DNA of 64,000 nt from Coniochaeta sp. PMI_546 (Eukaryota; Ascomycota; Sordariomycetes; Coniochaetales; Coniochaetaceae). The position numbers and the translations under genes are program-made. Below the pieces are notes generated by a model that was given only the letters and a program-made list of their open reading frames with translations, was not told the DNA's origin and ran no database searches. Shown here piece by piece: positions 33,071 to 44,957 of this stretch (positions are counted from its first letter, which is position 1; every line of letters starts with the position of its first letter). The stretch covers positions 248,001 through 312,000 of the forward strand of contig MU271155.1 of NCBI GenBank assembly GCA_021432605.1, in the 5' to 3' direction.

Positions 33071-34757
33071 AGTTTGTCAGGGGTTCCTCATTCAAACACT
33101 ATGCAGGAGACTGCAGTTGTCGATCTGTAGCTGCGAATAACTGAGGAAGAAAGTTGGTGAGGAATTGCTGTAGAGGAAGTTGAGCGTCCGATGAGCAAGG
33201 AGGACAAACCATTCCAATCGCTCAAGGAGGTGAAGGAAGTGCGCTAGCCCAAAGGTTGTCGGTCCCGATTTCTCACACGGAGATTTTCTTGATAGATGTG
33301 AATTTAGCCTAAATATTGAAAATACATTGAGCTGTCCCTCTGCCTATTTTGACCTTTCGCCCAGCGGTGCGATGGTTCGATCCTGGTGTTGCTGGTCCGT
33401 CGGCCTTAACTTCTCCATTGTAAGTGTTGAACGACGACGCCGTGTCTGAGACGCTGTCATTTGTCGAGAGCTACTAGAAGAAGGCCGCAAGGTCACGCTT
33501 ACTTCGTATCTACGAAGAAGGCAGATGCAGACCGGCCACGGGTCACGGTGGGAGTTTCGGCCTTGACTTTACCGGGCTCATAACCTGTTGTTGTGGGAAG
33601 GCACTGAACTCTAGATTGATGAACATGGATAAAACCCTATCTGAAGTGGGAAGTACCTCCTACATACAGGCCTTCAACTGATCAAAACAGTGATTTCTAA
33701 ACTATCAAGGTTCTTCTAAAGCAAAAGGAGAGTGAAGCCCAGCCTAGAAGACAAGCGGGTAGGTACAGGAGAGTGACTCTTCCTGAATCAACTACTCGAG
33801 AAGAAATCAAGGAAGAGAGACAGAGAGAAGGGGGGGTACACCAGTGCAGTGCTCGATCCAACCGCGATCCAACTACTAAGACGAGTCATGGGACTCGTCC
33901 GCCTCCTCGCCCGATAGGTTGGACAAAGTTGGACAAACGGAGGGTCAAGAGTCCCTAAAACTCGAACCCGTCCACCATGAATAAGCACTCGGTGACTGTG
34001 ACATTGTTGATATCGAGACTACTTGCCTCGATGCCCTTGAGAGAAGCTCCTTGGTTGGCCGCCTCAATGGCCATGTGCAGTAAGCAGGCCATTTTATTTC
34101 GAGTCTCACTAGGATAAGAAGACGCTGATGAGCTCAACCAGACGAGTGATCTTCGCAGCTCCGGTTGTTGGTTGTTAGAAGTTCCTGAAAATTACTGAAG
34201 GCTTCTATCCGTGGGCGACTACTGATGAGTTCTGATCATGTGCTTCTTAATTAGTCGAACCAATAAAGCACTTTTTGACTTTAGAAAGAATAATATAGTG
34301 GCGTACTAGGCCCCATTGTCATGTTGGAGGCTTCCCGGCGCAACAAGTCGCGGTCGTCGCTGAAAAGGGACCATACCGCGAGTGTGTCGTTATAGGTCAA
34401 TCACTTGGCGCGTGCTGACATACCATAGTAAGTAAGGTAGGCGAAACCGGCGTCACCTTCCTGGTTGGGCTGGAACATGGGGCACCCCGTTTCCGGCCCT
34501 GAAGCGAGCGAAACCCTTCCCTTGGGGGTTTCTCATATAAGTAAGCAAACGAATTTTGGGGGCCTCTTTCGCGCCAACAGCGGCAAAACTGCCGCCTTGA
34601 TACAACCTGCGGACCTCTAAATGCTGTGATCCTCTCCACATCTCCCATCTCAGCCTTTGCCACGTCTTCCTCAATAGTAACAGCCAATACGACCACGAAA
34701 CAAAAGTTGAAAGGCTGCGCATTATCCAACGTAGGCTTCGGCGCTCGGCGGAGGGAC
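33071..34757. other. intergenic, no supported gene
   Basis: A minus-strand ORF at 33955-34137 ends with a peptide of plausible composition (NKMACLLHMAIEAANQG) that may be a relic exon. No zinc-cluster regulator or enzyme is recognisable. Confidence 0.35.
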
Positions 34758-35809
34758 ATGGAAGACCCTGGAATTACCTACCATGGCAATTGTCACTGCG
34801 GAGGCTACCGGTTCGTTGTCCGCCTTACACCCGATAAACAGTTGGAGCCGGTTGCATGCGACTGTAAGCTTTGTGCGAAGCAAGGGTACCTCTGGTGCAT
34901 GCCGTCAGTGGCAGCCGTTGAGGTTGTTCGAGATGACGGTAACTTAGTCGAGTATCGGTCAACGACACTGGAACACAAGGTGATTAGTGTTTGATCTCTC
35001 CGTTATGGTAAGAATATGATGCCTTGCGGCTATACTAACGCGAAAAAAAACTTAGTTCTGTGGAATCTGCGGCACAGGGGTTCTAGGCAAGCATTTTGGC
35101 GGACCTCGTCAAGGGCGCATGGTTCTAAATGCTAGGGCGTTCAGAGATTTCAATCCTTTTAGCTTTGAGTTAGGCGTCCCCCTATTGCCTTATTTCACGA
35201 AACCACAAAGCTAAGATGAGAGGAAGGCATCATGAGCAAAAGCACGATAGGTCGGCCGAGCCAGCATCCCTACCTCGTTTCGGCTCGTGTGATTGTGGCA
35301 TGGTCAAAGTGGAATTACTTCATCTCCCTGACGACCTGGAGATCAAAGAAGACAATTGTAGCATCTGCACGAGGGTAAGTCATGAACTTTGCCTCGACTA
35401 AGACTTCTACCCGCTTCCTCTCTTGCTTGACTGGGTTGTGGTTCTTTTCGTTCAATGCTCACAAGTATAGAACGCATGGGTTGGCATCTATCCACAACTT
35501 TCGGAAGTGAAGGTGACAGGAGCGGAGCACTTGACGGACTATCGCTTTGGTCGTAGGTTCATGGGCCACCCCTTCTGCAAAATATGCGGCGTGCACGTTG
35601 TCATGGACGTACACGGACCGCCGCAGCACGTTGTTGACCGGTTTCCGGAGGATAAGAAAAAAATGGTCCGGAGGAAACTAGACCTTAAACCTGTAAATGT
35701 TCGAGTGCTGGATGGGGTTGAGCTACCGCTCTTGAGGATCAAGCGTTCGGATGAAGGCACGGATGGGTACGAAAGGGATGTACTTGTTGAGACTGATGAG
35801 GCACCATAG
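34758..35809 (+). CDS. tandem GFA-domain (CENP-V/GFA) zinc protein
   Basis: Four exons: 34758-34979, 35056-35168, 35221-35374 and 35471-35809, giving 275 aa. The first GFA domain has GNCHCGGYRF, CDCKLCAKQG and FCGICGTGV. The second has GSCDCGMVKV, NCSICTR and FCKICGVHVVMDV. These are the paired CxxC/CxC zinc ligands of the glutathione-dependent formaldehyde-activating (PF04828) fold. Two-domain versions are common in fungi, and most are not true GFA enzymes. The second intron (35169-35220) is the weak point, with donor GTTAGG and acceptor ATGAG. Without it the first domain would stop at 35212-35214 and the second would be its own gene from an ATG at 35216. Confidence 0.75.
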
Positions 35810-37205
35810 GGAGGCGGGAGAGGTAAGGATTTGAAACAGATATCGAAGTCTTAGTGTTGATCTTACCACAATATAACTGCTGATGAGATGAGCTGTTACC
35901 ACAAGAGAGCAGTCATTTCACCTTGTGAGTAGAACGGAGGGAAGTCGAAATGAGTTGGATGATGTCAGATAGCCTCTGCGAACACTCGTCAAGTGCGTCG
36001 ATGATGATGACGACATGAAATCTGCAGATGCCTTCCCCGTGGCTGTGGCGTAGCAGATGTGACAACTGAGGTGTGGCCAACTTGCCCGACAACCGTTAAC
36101 AGCAAGAAAGATGTGATGGTGCTGTTGGCGACTGGCGGGGAAGGACTCCCTTTCAATCGCGAGACCACAGCGCAAATTCATGCACAGATGCCCGTGAACT
36201 CAGACCGACGGGGATTGTATCGTAACATTCAGCGACACGAGGTTCTGATCGTAATGCTGCGCGAGGAGGCCAAGGGCAGCGGGACGACACGTAGCCTATC
36301 TGGTACGCAGTCGCCAAAGTTCGTGTACCAATGGCTCTATGATGTTTCTCATGTACCACGCACGGAGCGTGACTGTGTCTTTTGACCCATGATCTAAAGA
36401 AGCGGTAGCCCCTCCCACTGTCCGGGATGGACATGGGTGTGCGACGGCCCCAGCCGTGATGATCGCGCCGCCGTAGTGTACCGAATCTCCTTGTTCATAT
36501 GGGCCTATACGCGACCGAATAATCTGTGTAACGGTCTCTCTCGAGACAATTGAGTTTCGGTACCAGCTGTTTAAGTCATCTCAACTTGAGTCTCGGGAAC
36601 TTGAACCTCGTTGCCTTTCACCTAGTTCTGCCTGGCTTCCAGGCCAAATTCCACAGCTCATACATACTTAGTATAGGAAGCATCAATTCAAGGTACTCAG
36701 AACGGATTAGTCCAATAAAATGGGTATGATTGAAGTGTAGAGAGGATAGGGATTACAATAAGATTTCTGTCCCCTTACTGTACGTAGGTCTGAGCATCGG
36801 AGAACTAGCCGTGTGTAGATCTCTAGCCGTAGCTTGGCATCTGGGCAGTCAGGGGAACGGCCACTTCTGCCCCATCTAATTGGCTGTGATGGTCGCAACG
36901 CATAGTAGTAATTCTAAGAAACTGTTGCCTGGCCAATTGCTCCTCGACAATCTCTCCCCGTGGCTTGATGAAGCATGGGAACAGGTCCGAATCTTCGACC
37001 GAAATGCAACCATGATGGTCGTGCTACGATAGAACATTACACGTGTGGGCAGCAGTGGCACATGGTGGTAAGAGATGTGACATTATAAGACTCGTACGCT
37101 ACATATAAATATACCAGACACCTTCAGTCCAAGCGCTTCCAGAAACCTCACAGAAGAGTTGGCCAGGCGTGATCTGCAAGCATCACAACTGTCACCGGTG
37201 AGACC
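35810..37205. other. intergenic, no supported gene
   Basis: Overlapping ORFs at 36059-36434 on both strands have no recognisable features. The right end is the promoter of the NLP gene. Confidence 0.4.
37102..37113 (+). promoter_or_regulatory. TATA box of the NLP gene
   Basis: CATATAAATATA lies about 95-105 bp before the ATG at 37206. Confidence 0.5.
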
Positions 37206-38024
37206 ATGACAGCCTCAATGACCATGCTGCTGAGTGCGGCACTGCTCCTGACGGCTAATGTGCCATTTTCCCATGCCATTCCTCTTGAAGCTCTTAACAT
37301 CCTTCAGTCCCGGGCTGTCAACCCTCCCACTGCCCTTCCCCAGAAAGCAACAGCGAATGACCTCCGCTGGCAACCATCCATGGACTTCGACACCGATGGG
37401 TGTTACAACGTCCCTGCTATCGACGCGCAGGGAAACATTGCCCAGGGCCTGCCACACAATTTCGTCGGGCTAGCTCAAGACTGCCACGACCTCTCAGACC
37501 TAGATAATAACAACGTATACTCCCGACAGCGCTGCAATAACGGCTGGTGCGCGTATCTATACGACTACTACTTCGAAAAGGACGTGGCGATCGCCAACTT
37601 CTACGATGTAGGCCACACCCACGACTGGGAGCACATCGTCGTCTGGGTCAAGGACAACAAGGCGCAGTACGTCGCAGCCTCTGCTCACGGCAAGTACGAG
37701 GTCAAGGCCGCCGCTGACGTCCGCTGGGACGGGGAGCATCCCAAGATGGTGTACCACAAGGACGGGTTGGGTACGCACGCATTCCGGTTCGCGAATGCGG
37801 ATGACGATAAGATTGAGAATGCCAAGGGAGTGTGGTTTCGGGGAGCGCTGGTGAGTTACAATGGGTATCCCGCCGGGATCAGGGATAAGCTATTCGCGCA
37901 TGACTTTGGGGATGCGACGATGGCCAGCCCGGATTCCAGATTTGCGAATAATCTGAATAATGCGCGACCAGCTGGGATTACCTTCGATACGGGGGTTGAT
38001 GATGGGAGCCCGGGCACTCCTTAG
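37206..38024 (+). CDS. NPP1 / necrosis- and ethylene-inducing-like protein (NLP)
   Basis: A single exon of 272 aa. A signal peptide (~1-24) is followed by a short pro-region and the NPP1 domain (~52-265). The family's hallmark central heptapeptide is present at residues 136-142 as GHTHDWE. Its third residue differs from the basic residue usual in cytolytic members; the acidic and His residues that bind the metal are kept. Four Cys are visible in the first half of the domain (66, 93, 110, 115), consistent with disulfides of a secreted protein. Family members are secreted by plant-associated microbes. Some lyse dicot cells by binding sphingolipids and others are not toxic. Which applies here cannot be told from sequence. 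It stands alone between intergenic stretches. Confidence 0.92.
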   Translation: MTASMTMLLSAALLLTANVPFSHAIPLEALNILQSRAVNPPTALPQKATANDLRWQPSMDFDTDGCYNVPAIDAQGNIAQGLPHNFVGLAQDCHDLSDLDNNNVYSRQRCNNGWCAYLYDYYFEKDVAIANFYDVGHTHDWEHIVVWVKDNKAQYVAASAHGKYEVKAAADVRWDGEHPKMVYHKDGLGTHAFRFANADDDKIENAKGVWFRGALVSYNGYPAGIRDKLFAHDFGDATMASPDSRFANNLNNARPAGITFDTGVDDGSPGTP

Positions 38025-38592
38025 GCATATTCCTTGAGCCCGTAGCATTGTGGAATAATTAGTTGGCATCATGTGAATATGGCAGATAGGAAAGCCTGGA
38101 TCTTTAGTTGTTTTTATCACACAGTATCATTCATTCGGTTTAAACGTAATGCCCTCCCTTAATACAATCGCCCTACCGGACCGTGGAAAAGAGCTGGCTC
38201 AAGATCAAGCTTTCGCGGCAGGCTACAAAATGCCCAATCTGTGCTCTATGCTCGCACTCTAGAATTCCAAAGTAAGAGTTATGAAGGCCAGCAGTAGTCC
38301 AGCTTGAACTAGAGATACTTATGTACCTTATGTATGAAGGCCGTCATCTTGTACAAGAATAGCATTATCTCTACTAAGAACATAGGTATAAGTGAGAAAT
38401 TCCTGCAGTAAACCCGTAAAACTAGGCCTGGTATACGAGTTTTATTCTATGCAGAACCTATAACATATGGCTGTTACCGGACTTTAAACGTACTCTCTGA
38501 TTTAGTCCTTCAGACAACTTGTCGCTTGTCAGTGATTCACTTAAGCAATTCTACTTGATGACTTTAGATTTTGACGGGGGTCAAGCCGCATT
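38025..38592. other. convergent intergenic region
   Basis: Tail-to-tail space after the NLP gene. No gene is seen. Confidence 0.4.
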
Positions 38593-40421
38593 CTACTCAG
38601 GAATACTATGCTCAGATGCAGGCACACCAGTTTTCCAGTGGAACTTTGCCGCCACATGCTCTTCTGGCGGGTTCTTCTGCCCAGTTTGCCCATAGAAATT
38701 CTCCCGGTACGTGCCACCCGGCACGGCATAATCGTCCCAGAATAGACCTCGTTTCTGCAGCTCTGGAAGCAGCAGCTCGATGATATCCTTGAACGATTGA
38801 GGGAATAAAGCGTACGCCTGCAAGGACCGTCAGCTAAGTTGGTATCATGGCTCCAAAGAGTTGACACTTACGAAGTTAAAGCCATCAACATCTGCTTCTT
38901 TCACCCAGGTCTCGAGGCCATCGGCAACCTGCTCAGCTGTGCCGACGAAAATTGGGCCGTTGCCGCCGATACTAACGTGCTCGGCGACGGTGTGCTTGGT
39001 CCATTTCGAGTTGTGCGGCGAGAAACGAGCGTATGCGTCGACAGTTGACCTTTCTTGCCGTTAGCTTGAATGTCGAGATACGTGGCGTGTCAATGATAAC
39101 CACTTACTTGACAGCATTACTCTCCACATGTCGCAGCTCCTCATCATCACCATACTGGTTCAGATCAATGCCCGTCCACCCGCCAAACAGTGCCAATGCC
39201 CCTTCATGCGAGGCATACTTTCTGTAATCCGCCAATTTAGCCTGAGCCTCCTCCTCAGTCTTCCCCAGAATAGGTGTAACCAGGGCAAGCACCTTGATGC
39301 TCTTTGGATCCCGCCCATACTGCGTCTTAGCCAGTTCCCTGACCTCAGCGATGTTCTTTGCGCAAACAGCTGGCGCATGAGCGGAGACAAAGATCGCCTC
39401 GGCGTGTTGAGCAGCAAACTGCTTCCCCGCGCGGGACGTGCCGGCTTGTAGGAGGAGGGGCGTGCGTTGGGGACTGGGCGCGACGATATGCGGGCCCGGG
39501 ACGGTAAAGTATTTGCCTTGGTGGTTGATCTCGCGGACGAGGGCGGGGTCGGTGTAGACGCCGGTCTCCCTGTTGAGTTTCACGGCGTCGTCGCGCCAGG
39601 AGGACTGGAAGAGTTTGTACATTATGCGCATGTACTCTTCTGCTTGGGCGTAGCGGTCATCGTGCTGACTAGATTAGGCTTGTGTGCAAGTGAAGATACG
39701 TAGGATGCGGAGGCTTACTGCTGGCTGCTCTGCTCGACCTAGGTTCCGGGCTGCGGAGTCAAGGTAGCTCGTGACGATCTGTGTCCTGTTAGGGTTCTAA
39801 TCACGAAGGCACCGGAAGGATAGCGCGTTTTTGCTCACATTCCAGCCAAGTCTGAGCACGCGTTAGTCAGGACACTTCCAAGTGTAGAGATGCCGCAGCC
39901 CTTACCGTCCTTTGGTGAGGTGGTCAACCGTTGACAGTCGGCGGGCAAGATGATACGGTTGCTCATATGTAGTAGACACCGTCACTCCGAAGCCAATACT
40001 CTTGGTCGCTGCAGCCATTGCAGGCACGACAGAGAGGGGTTCGTGGACGGGCCATTGCGCACCGGACGTGATGGCGGGTTCTAGAGATTTCTTGTAGACG
40101 TCGTATCCGCCTTCGAAATATCAATATCACACTTGAAGAAGGCCACAAGGGAAAAACCTACCTAGCACGTCAGCAATGAAGATGCCGTGGAATTTGGCGT
40201 CTTCGAGTAGCTTTGCTAGCTCGACCCAATGGTCGACATCTGTAAAGCGCCACGACTGGTCGTCAGGGTGGCGCCACAGTCCCGGAGACTGATGCCCACT
40301 GCCTGTATACAGACTGTGAGCAATAGCATTTTCTCTGAGACATCATCTAAGACGTACACATCTCGACGAAGGCATTGAGAATTAGGCGCTTCTTGCCGGT
40401 ATCTGCGTTTTGGGTCGCCAT
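38593..40421 (-). CDS. luciferase-like FMN-dependent monooxygenase 1 (NtaA/SnaA/DszA type)
   Basis: Eight exons: 40421-40358, 40302-40162, 40110-39906, 39851-39839, 39778-39719, 39664-39108, 39049-38872 and 38817-38593, giving 480 aa, normal for the family. The fourth exon is only 13 nt. Landmarks in order are [119 protein letters not shown] and [10 protein letters not shown]. These enzymes use FMNH2 from a partner reductase plus O2 to oxidise substrates such as nitrilotriacetate, sulfones or sulfonates. No flavin reductase is seen nearby. A second family member lies at 50032-51665. It is divergent to the reductase gene at 40970. Confidence 0.88.
39839..39851 (-). other. 13-nt microexon
   Basis: The exon reads A CTT GGC TGG AAT, encoding the end of Arg plus LGWN of the conserved KGR[LI]GWN motif. 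Introns of 54 and 60 nt flank it, with donors GTAAGG and GTGAGC. In the paralogue at 50032 the same motif is within one exon. Confidence 0.75.
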
Positions 40422-40969
40422 GTTTATCTCGGCGTGTTGTTGTCTTCGGTGCGCGGTCTGGATTAGGTTTGGAGCGCGATTCGAGAATGGCGTTCCTCTG
40501 GAGTCGCCAAACCGCTTTAACACGGCTTTTTCGGGGTATATGAACCGACGTCCGGATGTGAAGTTGGTGTGGCCGGACCGGAGCGTATAGCTTCGTAGCG
40601 TTGCTTGGCTTACACGATTGCATCATCGTCACCCACAATGGCGCTCATCCGATGCGGCAACGACCACCAAAAGACTCACATCCACTCGCGTCACACCATT
40701 ACCTAGGCAATTCTTACGGTAGTTACAGCGAGGAAATGATTGACGAAGTTCGGTGGGGTAGAAAGTCCGGCGTCGCTCTGCCAGACTTGCACGCACTTGT
40801 GTTCTCTTTGATGGATTCCACTTTGCGTGGTAATACCCCATATCAGTATTATAGGACATGAACGTTGTATCATGCAACTTTATTGCCATTTCCCTTAGAC
40901 ATAGACACCGGGGCATACATAAACACCGTGAACATACTTTGATCTGGTTGATACACACTCGTCGAAGCA
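40422..40969. promoter_or_regulatory. divergent promoter region
   Basis: This 548-bp stretch between the starts of the luciferase-like monooxygenase 1 gene and the reductase gene would allow co-regulation. No site is identified. Confidence 0.4.
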
Positions 40970-42329
40970 ATGAGTAGCTGGTCTCGGATACGTCGATTCT
41001 CACTGAGACGTCAAAGCAAGTCTCAGGATGTTCAACCTCACAACACCACAGAGGAACGACCAGAATCGCCACCAGTACCCGAGACGCAGACCGTGCTCTT
41101 ACTACACGGAGCTAAACAACAATACCAACTCACCGAAGGCCACCCGGTCCCTAAAGCTGAGACTGAGCATGAATTGCTCGTAAGAGTGCGAGTCATCGGA
41201 CTGAACCCAATTGACTGGAAAGCACCGTAAGTTGCAGCGTCTGATCGTCCTTGTCTCTGACCAACTCGCTGATAATGGTGCCAGCGACTTCAACTTTGGC
41301 ATTCCTGAACTTCCATATGTTTCCGGAAGAGAATTTGCTGGGGACATTGTCAAACTACCAGCCAAGTCCGGGAGGCTTAAGGTTGGAGACAAGGTGACTG
41401 TCATATCGACGGATTACCGTGACTTGAGGAAGGCGGCGTATCAGCAGTATGCCGTTGCCTTCGACTATAACGTGGTAAAGCTCCCTGCCCAGATGTCCTT
41501 GCAAGAAGGAGCGACACTTGGTGTTGCATTTGTTGCAGCCGTCCTTGCTTTGGGCGTGTCAATGGGCGTCGACTTCTCGCATGTTCTTGATGGACCAGAT
41601 TTGCTGAAGAGTCTGCGGGACATCGATCCGGAGGTACTACCAGCTGACATTCGCGGCGAATGTCTCAACGGCATCCAGGAACATGAGAGAGCAAAGTCCG
41701 GGGACTGGCTCGCGATATGGGGCGGGTCGGCCACATCCGCCAACCTCACCATCCAGCTCGCCCGTCTCGCAGGGCTGAAAGTTATAGCTATCGTAGACAA
41801 GGCGAAACACGGTCTGAGACTCTCAAACCACAAGGTTCTCCGTCCGGATCTGCTAGTCGACAGCCACGACCCCAACAGGGCCGTCGACATCATCCGCGCC
41901 AACACCCATGGGAAGGTCCGCTTTGGTATCGACACGCGGGGACGAGACACTGCTGCTCATTTACTCCGAACATTGACCCCAGACAACTTGGCATCCACGT
42001 CAGCAGCCGACGGGTCACCGCCATCGCCACCAGCTACACCACAGAGCACGACGCTGCTCTCGGCGCACTTGATCGGGCTCACTGGTCTTCCGAAAGGAGC
42101 ACCACCAGAGGGTGCGTTGTTTCACACCGTTCCTATCAAATTGTTCCATGAGGTCCCAGAGATTGGCTTGTCGCTGGTGACCTGGTTGGAGAGACTGTTG
42201 GAACAGGGTCTGGTGGTCCCGCCTGAGATCCTCGATGTCGAAACCGGGTTTGAGAGCGTGAATGGCGCACTGGATAGAATGAGGAAAGGGGAAATCAGTG
42301 GTGGGAAGCTAGTTGTTGAGGTTGCTTGA
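40970..42329 (+). CDS. LovC/toxD-like zinc-independent MDR oxidoreductase
   Basis: Two exons: 40970-41226 and 41285-42329, giving 433 aa. It is a medium-chain dehydrogenase/reductase with ELLVRVRVIGLNPIDWK (GroES-like fold), PYVSGREFAGDIV, the family insert GVDFSHVLDGPDLLKS, and a nucleotide-binding stretch GDWLAIWGGSATSANL (~residues 235-255) in place of a plain GxGxxG. The lack of zinc-ligand patterns fits the trans-enoyl-reductase/toxD-like group, NADPH enzymes common beside secondary-metabolite genes. An N-terminal extension of ~45 residues rich in Arg/Ser and Pro precedes the domain. The start is the only ATG that keeps the extension in frame; a shorter start cannot be excluded. Confidence 0.85.
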
Positions 42330-42682
42330 CGGGCGTAAACTATACCAATTTCAGAATAGTGAGAGGCCACATAGACAAGGAATCATATATGCCTGTTCAA
42401 GCTGCCTATCGATAGTCATAAAGATACTATATGATGAGACTAACATGCCAGAAGTAGATTAGGGAAGAGAGCACAATTACTCATATATTAGCAATGTCTT
42501 ACTACCCAGAGTTGGAATTTCCTTATATACCGTCACTAGACTTTACCGATATCTAGTAGTGCCAAGAGGACGGTGCACAAGGTTTCATTGTGCGACACGA
42601 TTAACTAATGGCCAATTTTCTATCTTAAGTCTTGTCTTCAAAAGTTGCTGGTCACCACAAAGTCAATTTTCATGCCGTGACA
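42330..42682. other. convergent intergenic region
   Basis: Tail-to-tail space between the reductase and UNC93-like genes. No gene is seen. Confidence 0.4.
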
Positions 42683-44298
42683 TTACGATTCCTTTGGATT
42701 GACGTGGTCCACCTCTTCGCCTGAAGTTGTCTCGCGTGACTGAGCCCCTTGCGCTGATTTCGTGACTTGCCCTTCCTCCAGCTGCGTCCCATTAGTGCCA
42801 AAGTGCCGAAGAACCAGCCAAGCCGGGAAAATGGACAAAGCCCATAGCCCAAAGTTGAGATAGACACCGCCAACCTGGCCAAACACCGTCAACGACCCAA
42901 GGCCGTAGCTAACAGCTTGCCATGCAGACTCCGTTCCACGAAGCAATGCTGCGAAGCGGATGACGTCCGGCTCATCTTCAGCCAAGTTGTGGATGATGAA
43001 ATACCTGTGAGTGTTAGTGAGTTCTCGTTGAGACTGGGTCGTGAGTCTTACAGAAAGAGGTAGTTGATCTGGAAGCCGATAACGAGGAACAAAAAGACGC
43101 CGAAGGCTGAGCCGAAATGATCGCTCGACCAGTCGTACGTTGGCAGCGTGTTCCGAAATCTGGAGACCAGTATCGTGGCCCAAATCCACCAAGCGCCCTG
43201 AAGAATTACAATAGTCCAGAAGGACGATCGCGCCCGGGTCTTGAGTGGAACCTTAGTTCGGTCGAGCCATGCTCCGAGTAAGTTGCCGGAAATCACGGCG
43301 ACGATGCCCGAAAGAAATGAGCCGAGAGCTCGTGCTCTCACGGAGAACCACACTACATATAACGTTAGAAAAGACTTGATAAGCACCAGGGAGCCCGAAG
43401 TTACCCACATGACAGATAGGTAAAGAAGACAGCCTCTGCAAATACGGCCTGCCCGATGAAGAGTATGATCAACAAGAACTTTTTGCTAAAGAAGAGACGC
43501 GTGGTAGTCTTGATCTCATGCCACGGATGCTGCGTGATACTCAAGTCAACCTTCTTCCCGTCCTTACGTTGCACTTTCTCAGGTTTGTTAAGCAGCAACG
43601 CAACGAATGGTCCAGACGCTTGAAGACCGATGAAGACCAGGAAGACAGTATACGACACTTTTCCGGCCTCGTCCCTGTCCGCATTGAGACCAAGGTTAAT
43701 GGCTCCTCCCAAGATCTGGCCGCTGAGGCGGTAGGTCAACCAGTACCCCAGCGCTTTGCCTCGGTTCCAGGGTTCAGGATATGCTATAGCGATAGCTGCT
43801 TCGGCCATCCAGAAGACGCCGGCAGAGATACCGCACAGTGCGGCGCCGAGAAGAGTCAGCCATTCGGTGCCGAAGCGGTTGTTGGTGTAGAGACCGGCGG
43901 CATACGGTGCGTAGCCGATTGTTCCGAAGATCAAGGCACCCTTGATACCGATATAGTGTACTAGAACACTAGAAAAGTAGCATGACACTACCATCAGGCA
44001 GAACGTGAGGGCGTTGGCGGCGTTGACAAGTTTAGGTGTCGCTGCGCCTCCTGCTCCCAGGGAGTTCATGGCTCCCCAAATACCGGGGGCTGCGAGGTTG
44101 CATAGCCCTAGAATTGTGATGTTGTAGAAGGTTGATCTGTACCATTTCACTGTCGAGGTGTGTTAGTGTTTGGTCTTTGTTGTCTGGTTTCTCCGTCTCC
44201 AATATCAAAAGGCCCGTACCTGGATGCTGCTGATCCTGCGGCGGCTCAAACTCGCTCTCCGTATGCCTGGCAACTGCAACTTTTGGAATAGCCTCCAT
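42683..44298 (-). CDS. UNC93-like MFS-fold membrane transporter
   Basis: Four exons: 44298-44220, 44149-43409, 43352-43052 and 43004-42683, giving 480 aa. About 11-12 hydrophobic segments are visible. Family signatures are STFYNITILGLCNLAAPGIW at the first helix, MNSLGAGG, YAPYAAGLYTNNRFG, AGVFWMAEAAIAIAYPEP, GKALGYWLTYRLSGQILGG and FSVRARALGSFLSG. The third intron is short (47 nt). Fungal UNC93/DUF895 proteins are poorly characterised plasma-membrane or endomembrane transporters. The acidic C-terminus (EEVDHVNPKES) is probably cytosolic. The ATG at 44298 is used; a GTG-started extension upstream is not supported. Confidence 0.88.
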
Positions 44299-44957
44299 GG
44301 TAGGAAATAGGCGCTCGAGACCTCGATGTCGATGGCTTCTTTCTGCTTTGTGACTATGGTTGATGTCCTTAACCGCATTCTTTACCTCAGCTTCGCGGCG
44401 CCGCACTCATTTATGACGCGCTCTGCATGAGCAACGGGCCCCCTTGCGAATTCTTCAACGTCTCGACGTAAGAGGCTGACCGCCACATCGGCACCTCTCG
44501 CGGCATCGAACGGTCTGTCCAGTTCTACGGGTCCACCGTTGCAATGACATCCCCGGCGAGCACGCAATTCTCAGAATAAACAAGACCCCCACGTTTTGAC
44601 GCCATACCCCCAGTACCCTAGTTACTCTGACAGGCTGCATTCGCCAGAGTCCACTTGCATGCGAACTGCACGTTCTCGACTTTGAAGATCCACCTGTCAT
44701 GTAACGGTGCCGAGGCGTCAAAACTCACAAGCCTTGGAGGGGTGCCATCCCTGGATAACGCCGGGACACACATCAACCATGGTGTTAGCGAATTATCATC
44801 GGGTTTGACATGTTGAAAGTACAAGGATAGTATAACGCCATCTTCCCCAGATCAAATGTCGCCCTGTCATTCATCAATGGGTATCGGAGATTTCCTGCTA
44901 TACTAAAATTTGAGTTCTACTCTAACCCTAATACGATGTAGTTACAAGTCGGCAATC
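44299..44957. other. intergenic between two minus-strand genes
   Basis: Holds the probable promoter of the UNC93-like gene and the 3' flank of the flavin monooxygenase gene. No gene is supported. Confidence 0.4.

Noticed and set aside
33350-33400. GGTTCGATCC, a T-loop-like (B-box) sequence
   Set aside because: No matching A-box, anticodon stem or acceptor stem at the right spacing.
34758-35214. Single-domain GFA gene ending at the TAA at 35212-35214
   Set aside because: A 52-nt intron joins it in frame to a second GFA domain, the common fungal layout, though the splice sites are weak.
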